Source: Pseudomonadota bacterium (GTDB taxonomy: Bacteria > Pseudomonadota > Gammaproteobacteria > Burkholderiales > Burkholderiaceae_C). From it: a DNA stretch of 64,000 nt. A model generated the notes under the pieces. That model made no database searches. It was not told where the DNA came from and saw only the letters and a list, made by a program, of their open reading frames with translations. This document shows, in pieces, positions 60,182 to 64,000 of this stretch. The translations under genes and the position numbers were made by a program. Location: the NCBI GenBank assembly GCA_020161775.1, contig JAIUOW010000008.1, positions 1-64,000 of the forward strand, written 5' to 3'. Position 1 is the stretch's first letter. Each line of letters opens with the position of its first letter.

Positions 60182-62386
60182 ATGACCGCACGCACCCCCG
60201 TCCATCGCCTGCAAGTGGCCACCGAGCTGCACCAGTTCATCGAGCAGCAGGTGCTGCCCGGCACCGGCGTGGCCAGCGCCGCGTTCTGGAAGGGCTTTGA
60301 CGCCATCGTGGCCGACCTGGCACCCAAGAACATCGCGCTGCTGGCAGAGCGCGACCGCCTGCAAAGCGAGCTGGACGCCTGGCACAAGGCCAACCCCGGC
60401 CCGATCAAGGCCATGGGCAAATACCGCAAGTTCCTGGAGAAGATCGGCTACCTGGTGCCCGTGCCCGCCAAGGTGCGCGCCACGACGAAGAACGTGGACG
60501 CCGAGCTGGCCACGCAGGCCGGGCCGCAGCTGGTGGTACCCATCCTGAATGCTCGTTACGCGCTGAACGCCGCCAACGCGCGCTGGGGCAGCCTGTATGA
60601 CGCGCTGTACGGCACCGACGCGATTTCCGAGGCCGACGGTTGCGCCAAGGGCCCGGGCTACAACGAAAAGCGAGGCGCCAAGGTCATTGAATACGCACGC
60701 CATGTGCTGGACCGCACCGCGCCGCTGAAAGGCGGCTCGCACGTAGGCAGCACCGGCTACGCGGTGGTGGGTGGCCAGCTGGTGGTGACGCTGGCCAACG
60801 GCAAGACCGCCGGGCTGAAGAACGCCAAACAGTTCATTGGCTACCAGGGCGACGCGGCCACCCCTTCCGCCGTGCTGCTGCAGCACAACGGCTTGCACCT
60901 GGACATCCGCATCAACCGCAAGACGCCGATCGGCGCGAGCGATCCGGCCGGCGTGAGCGACCTGGTGCTGGAAGCTGCGCTGTCCACCATCCTGGACCTG
61001 GAAGACTCGGTGGCCGTGGTCGATGCACAGGACAAGGTGCTGGCCTACAGCAACTGGCTGGGCATCCTGAAAGGCACGCTGACCGAGGACGTGAGCAAGG
61101 GCGGCACCACCTTCAAGCGTGGGCTGAACCCGGACCGCGTGTACACCAGCCCGAACGGCGGCGAAGTGAAGCTGCACGGCCGCTCGCTGATGTTCGTGCG
61201 CAACGTGGGCCACCTGATGACCAACCCGGCCATCCTGTACACGGCGGCCGACGGCAGCGTGAAGGAAATCCCCGAGGGCATCATGGACGCGGTGATCACC
61301 ACCACCATCGCCCTGCACGACCTGCAAGGCCATGGCAAGGACGGCATCCGCAACAGCCGCACCGGCAGCGTCTACATCGTCAAGCCCAAGATGCACGGCC
61401 CCGCCGAGGTGGCTTTTGCTGCGGAGCTGTTCACCCGCGTCGAGAAGGTGCTGGGCCTGAAGGACAGCACGGTCAAGCTGGGCATCATGGACGAAGAGCG
61501 CCGCACCAGCGTGAACCTGAAGGCCTGCATTGCCGCGGCGGCGAGCCGCGTGGCCTTCATCAACACCGGCTTCCTGGACCGCACCGGCGACGAGATGCAC
61601 ACCTGCATGCAGGCCGGCCCGGTGCTGCGCAAGGGCGACATGAAGAGCAGCGCCTGGATCCAGGCCTATGAGAAGAACAACGTGCTGGTGGGCCTGAGCT
61701 GCGGCCTGCGCGGCAAGGCGCAGATCGGCAAGGGCATGTGGGCCATGCCCGACCTGATGGCCGCCATGCTGCAACAGAAGATTGCGCACCCCAAGGCCGG
61801 CGCCAACACCGCCTGGGTGCCCAGCCCCACGGGCGCCACGCTGCACGCGCTGCACTACCACCAGGTCAAGGTGGCCGATGTGCAGAAGGACCTGGAAAAG
61901 ATCGACGCCGACGGCGAACGCGACGCCATCCTCAACGACCTGCTGAGCATCCCCGTGGTGAAGGCCGCGAAGTGGAGCGACGCCGACAAGCAGCAGGAGC
62001 TGGACAACAACGCGCAGGGCATCCTGGGCTATGTGGTGCGCTGGATCGACCAGGGCGTGGGCTGCTCGAAGGTGCCCGACATCCACAACGTGGGCCTGAT
62101 GGAAGACCGCGCCACGCTGCGCATTTCCAGCCAGCACATGGCCAACTGGCTGCACCACGGCGTGGTGACCAAGGCACAGGTCAACGCCACCTTCAAGCGC
62201 ATGGCCAAGGTGGTGGACAAGCAGAACGCCAACGACCCGCTGTACAAGCCCATGACCGGCAACTATTCAGGTGCGGCTTATCAGGCCGCGACCGACCTGG
62301 TGTTCAAGGGCAAGGAGCAGCCCAGCGGGTATACCGAGCCGCTGCTGCACGCGTGGCGGCTGAAGGTGAAGGCTGGCGCGGCGTGA
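60182..62386 (+). CDS. glcB: Malate synthase G
   Basis: A 734-residue monomeric malate synthase condensing glyoxylate and acetyl-CoA to malate. Recognisable segments are [40 protein letters not shown] (acidic metal region), [38 protein letters not shown] and [24 protein letters not shown] lies 6 nt before ATG. Length is standard for isoform G. It follows the haloacid dehalogenase gene. Confidence 0.97.
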   Translation: MTARTPVHRLQVATELHQFIEQQVLPGTGVASAAFWKGFDAIVADLAPKNIALLAERDRLQSELDAWHKANPGPIKAMGKYRKFLEKIGYLVPVPAKVRATTKNVDAELATQAGPQLVVPILNARYALNAANARWGSLYDALYGTDAISEADGCAKGPGYNEKRGAKVIEYARHVLDRTAPLKGGSHVGSTGYAVVGGQLVVTLANGKTAGLKNAKQFIGYQGDAATPSAVLLQHNGLHLDIRINRKTPIGASDPAGVSDLVLEAALSTILDLEDSVAVVDAQDKVLAYSNWLGILKGTLTEDVSKGGTTFKRGLNPDRVYTSPNGGEVKLHGRSLMFVRNVGHLMTNPAILYTAADGSVKEIPEGIMDAVITTTIALHDLQGHGKDGIRNSRTGSVYIVKPKMHGPAEVAFAAELFTRVEKVLGLKDSTVKLGIMDEERRTSVNLKACIAAAASRVAFINTGFLDRTGDEMHTCMQAGPVLRKGDMKSSAWIQAYEKNNVLVGLSCGLRGKAQIGKGMWAMPDLMAAMLQQKIAHPKAGANTAWVPSPTGATLHALHYHQVKVADVQKDLEKIDADGERDAILNDLLSIPVVKAAKWSDADKQQELDNNAQGILGYVVRWIDQGVGCSKVPDIHNVGLMEDRATLRISSQHMANWLHHGVVTKAQVNATFKRMAKVVDKQNANDPLYKPMTGNYSGAAYQAATDLVFKGKEQPSGYTEPLLHAWRLKVKAGAA

Positions 62387-62520
62387 ACCCGAAGCGGTGT
62401 GGCCATCACTGTCCATTGTTGTAGGCGTCCACGCACAGGCGTGCGCGCATCGTTCCCGCACCGCACCCGGCGCATCCGTTGCACGATGAACCCCTGTCCC
62501 AACCATTGCAAGGAGTTCAC

Positions 62521-62718
62521 ATGAACAAGGATCAAGTCAAGGGCCGCATCAAGGAAGCCGCCGGCGAGACGCAGGAGCAGTTCGGCAAGCTGGTCAACAG
62601 CAAGGAACAGGAAGCCAAGGGTCACGCCCGCGAGCACGCCGGCAAGGCGCAAAAGGCTGCGGGTGACCTGCGCGAGCAGGCCAGGGACGACGCCAAGGCC
62701 GCGTTCAGGAAGCCCTGA
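62521..62718 (+). CDS. CsbD family protein
   Basis: A 65-residue hydrophilic helical protein with the CsbD pattern NKDQVKGRIKEAAGETQEQF and repeats rich in Lys, Glu and Ala (EHAGKAQKAAGDLREQARDD). CsbD proteins are stress-induced in several bacteria; mechanism unknown. AAGGAG lies 6 nt before the ATG. The 134-nt gap after glcB shows no other gene. Confidence 0.9.
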   Translation: MNKDQVKGRIKEAAGETQEQFGKLVNSKEQEAKGHAREHAGKAQKAAGDLREQARDDAKAAFRKP

Positions 62719-62745
62719 TCGCCGCTGGTGAATTGCTCCCATCGC

Positions 62746-62778
62746 GCGGCCAGCCGGTTTCACTGGCAAACTGGCCGC
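62746..62778 (+). promoter_or_regulatory. Hairpin directly before the TonB-receptor start
   Basis: GCGGCCAG (62746-62753) and CTGGCCGC (62771-62778) are exact complements around 17 nt, ending 4 nt before the ATG at 62783. No Shine-Dalgarno sequence is visible, so the fold could limit translation or terminate CsbD transcription, though no U-tract follows. Confidence 0.4.
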
Positions 62779-62782
62779 CACG

Positions 62783-64000
62783 ATGTGGAGCCATCACACC
62801 TGCGCCCTCGGGGCGTATCACAAGGCCTGCGCCGCTGGTGCAGGCCTTGTGTCGTTGCTGGCGGCAGCCCAGGTACCCGACGCTGCGCTGCGGCCGGTGG
62901 TGATCACCGGCACGGCGCCCGGCCAGCAGCGCTGGACAGCGCCCGCCTCCATCGACATCGTGGACGGTGACGAGCTGCGCGCAGGCCAGCTGCAGATCAA
63001 CCTGTCCGAGGGCCTGGGCCGGGTGCCGGGTCTGACCATCAACAACCGGCAGAACTACGCCCAGGACCTGCAGCTGTCCATTCGCGGGTTTGGCGCACGA
63101 TCGACCTTTGGTGTGCGTGGCGTACGCCTGTATGTGGACGGCATTCCCGCAAGCGCCCCCGACGGTCAGGGCCAGGCGGCCAACTTTCCCATCGGCAGCG
63201 CGGACCGCATCGAGGTCATTCGCGGGCCTTACTCGGCGCTTTACGGCAGCTCGGCCGGCGGCGTGGTCGCGCTGTACACGGTTGACGGCGGCCCCGCTGA
63301 GTGGCGCGCGGGCATGGCGGGGGGCGCCGACGGGTTGTGGCGCGCGTCCGCACAGGCCATCGGCATGGCTGGCAGTTACCGCTTCAGCGTGGACGCCTCA
63401 ACCTTCAGCACACAGGGGCTTCGCTCTCAATCTGCCGCACAGCGTGACACAGCGCACCTGAAGCTGTCGCGCCCTTACGACGGCGGGCGCGTGGTACTGG
63501 TGGCCAACCGGCAAACCAGCGATGCGCAGGACCCGCTGGGCCTGTCGCGCGCCGAGTTTGACGCAGACCCGGACCAGACGACACCAGCGGCCCCGCAGTT
63601 CAACACGCGCAAATCCGTGCAGCAAACGCAACTGGGTCTTGCCTGGACCCATGCGCTGCGCGATGGCCACAGCCTGCAGCTCATGGGCTATGGCGGCCAA
63701 CGGGCATTGGTGCAGTACCAGTCCATCCCGCCATCGGCCCAGGCGGCGCCGGGTGCGGCCGGCGGCGTGATCGACCTGAACCGCACCTACGGCGGGCTGA
63801 ACGCGCGCTGGCGCCTGGACCGCCGGTATGACGGCGGGAAGTTGACCGCATCCGCCGGTCTGGCCTGGGACCGCCAGGACGAAGAGCGCCGGGGGCTCGA
63901 GAACTTCAGCGGCACGAGCCTGGGTGTACCAGGCCGCCTGCGCCGGGATGAGGTCAACCGCGCCGATGCGCTGGACCCGTACGCCCAGGCCGAATGGGAC
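62783..64000 (+). CDS. TonB-dependent outer-membrane receptor, N-terminal part
   Basis: The frame stays open to the right edge (406 codons), so the gene is truncated by the window. The N-terminus (MWSHHTCALG) leads to a signal-like hydrophobic stretch and a TonB-box-like VVITGT. The plug domain shows SEGLGRVPGLTINNRQNYAQ, LSIRGFGARSTFGVRGVRLY, VDGIPASAPDGQGQ and RIEVIRGPYSALYGSSAGGV, all typical. It imports a metal chelate or similar cargo with TonB energy; which one is not evident. No adjacent Fur box or riboswitch was recognised. Confidence 0.9.
   Translation, partial: MWSHHTCALGAYHKACAAGAGLVSLLAAAQVPDAALRPVVITGTAPGQQRWTAPASIDIVDGDELRAGQLQINLSEGLGRVPGLTINNRQNYAQDLQLSIRGFGARSTFGVRGVRLYVDGIPASAPDGQGQAANFPIGSADRIEVIRGPYSALYGSSAGGVVALYTVDGGPAEWRAGMAGGADGLWRASAQAIGMAGSYRFSVDASTFSTQGLRSQSAAQRDTAHLKLSRPYDGGRVVLVANRQTSDAQDPLGLSRAEFDADPDQTTPAAPQFNTRKSVQQTQLGLAWTHALRDGHSLQLMGYGGQRALVQYQSIPPSAQAAPGAAGGVIDLNRTYGGLNARWRLDRRYDGGKLTASAGLAWDRQDEERRGLENFSGTSLGVPGRLRRDEVNRADALDPYAQAEWD
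62819..62851 (+). other. Perfect 12-bp hairpin inside the TonB-receptor signal-peptide region
   Basis: CACAAGGCCTGC (62819-62830) and GCAGGCCTTGTG (62840-62851) are exact complements around a 9-nt loop, 36 nt after the start codon. Such a stable stem at the beginning of a coding region is unusual and could slow ribosomes or control expression. Confidence 0.5.

Noticed and set aside
59372..62158. A 928-codon open frame antisense to malate synthase G
   Set aside because: Composition is typical of a GC-bias shadow (His/Gln/Val/Leu repeats), and the sense strand is an unambiguous, full-length glcB.

Overview
The window is a GC-rich (by eye about 65-70%) chromosomal segment of a betaproteobacterium, almost certainly of the family Comamonadaceae (Acidovorax-like). 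Three things point there: the tRNA-Tyr/tRNA-Gly/tRNA-Thr/tuf string at the left edge, lptA-lptB-rpoN, and a Comamonadaceae-type intergenic repeat at 5975-6053. Tctc/Bug binding proteins and many LysR regulators fit the same group. No insertion sequence, prophage, rRNA or CRISPR array was seen.

Layout. (1) 1-514: start of tuf and three tRNA genes with their promoter, minus strand. (2) 550-2428: patatin-like phospholipase and ung. (3) 2434-8358: tryptophan operon on the minus strand, in the order trpL-trpE-trpG-[ltaE-lysE]-trpD-trpC-ung. A previously unlisted 27-codon leader peptide with a Trp-Pro-Trp motif is followed by alternative hairpins. (4) 8389-17429: housekeeping genes (gph, rpe, apaG, thiL), a Gcr-family membrane protein, a candidate small RNA (13303-13377), a MarR regulator, a cation:proton antiporter and a YbdK-type ligase. 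(5) 17430-29604: accessory block lying between thiL and pgpA-pncC. It holds a signalling cluster (truncated response regulator, seven-PAS kinase, Rcp-like regulator, hybrid kinase), an aromatic-ring monooxygenase with a Bug protein and divergent LysR, a tautomerase, and a pair of inverted hairpin elements whose stems covary. (6) 29612-36175: pgpA, pncC, an MFS transporter, then a two-gene module of unknown function ending in a 1170-residue coiled-coil protein with a Pro/Ala-rich tail. (7) 36337-44894: oxidoreductases, LysR, an NTF2-like protein, a probable fluoroacetate dehalogenase, an FMN glutamate-synthase-like protein, an RNA methyltransferase, and PIN/antitoxin genes. (8) 44891-52401: 3-hydroxyisobutyrate-dehydrogenase-like enzyme, rpoN, lptB, lptA, dsbA, SPOR protein, argS, psiF. 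(9) 52416-59298: Fic protein with an upstream palindrome, DUF2214 membrane protein, LysR, CaiB-type CoA-transferase with HMG-CoA lyase and a divergent IclR regulator, and a HisC-like aminotransferase. (10) 59486-64000: type II haloacid dehalogenase, malate synthase G, a CsbD protein and the start of a TonB-dependent receptor that runs off the right edge.

How the genes work together. The trp genes form one biosynthetic unit with a plausible attenuator. The thiL and pgpA-pncC group, adjacent in many proteobacteria, appears split by the accessory block. Two dehalogenases occur, one directly before malate synthase G; glycolate from haloacetate could feed glyoxylate into it. Several genes have a -10-like hexamer 5-9 nt before ATG and no Shine-Dalgarno sequence, suggesting leaderless transcripts. 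All function calls come from reading motifs by eye; no database search was run.
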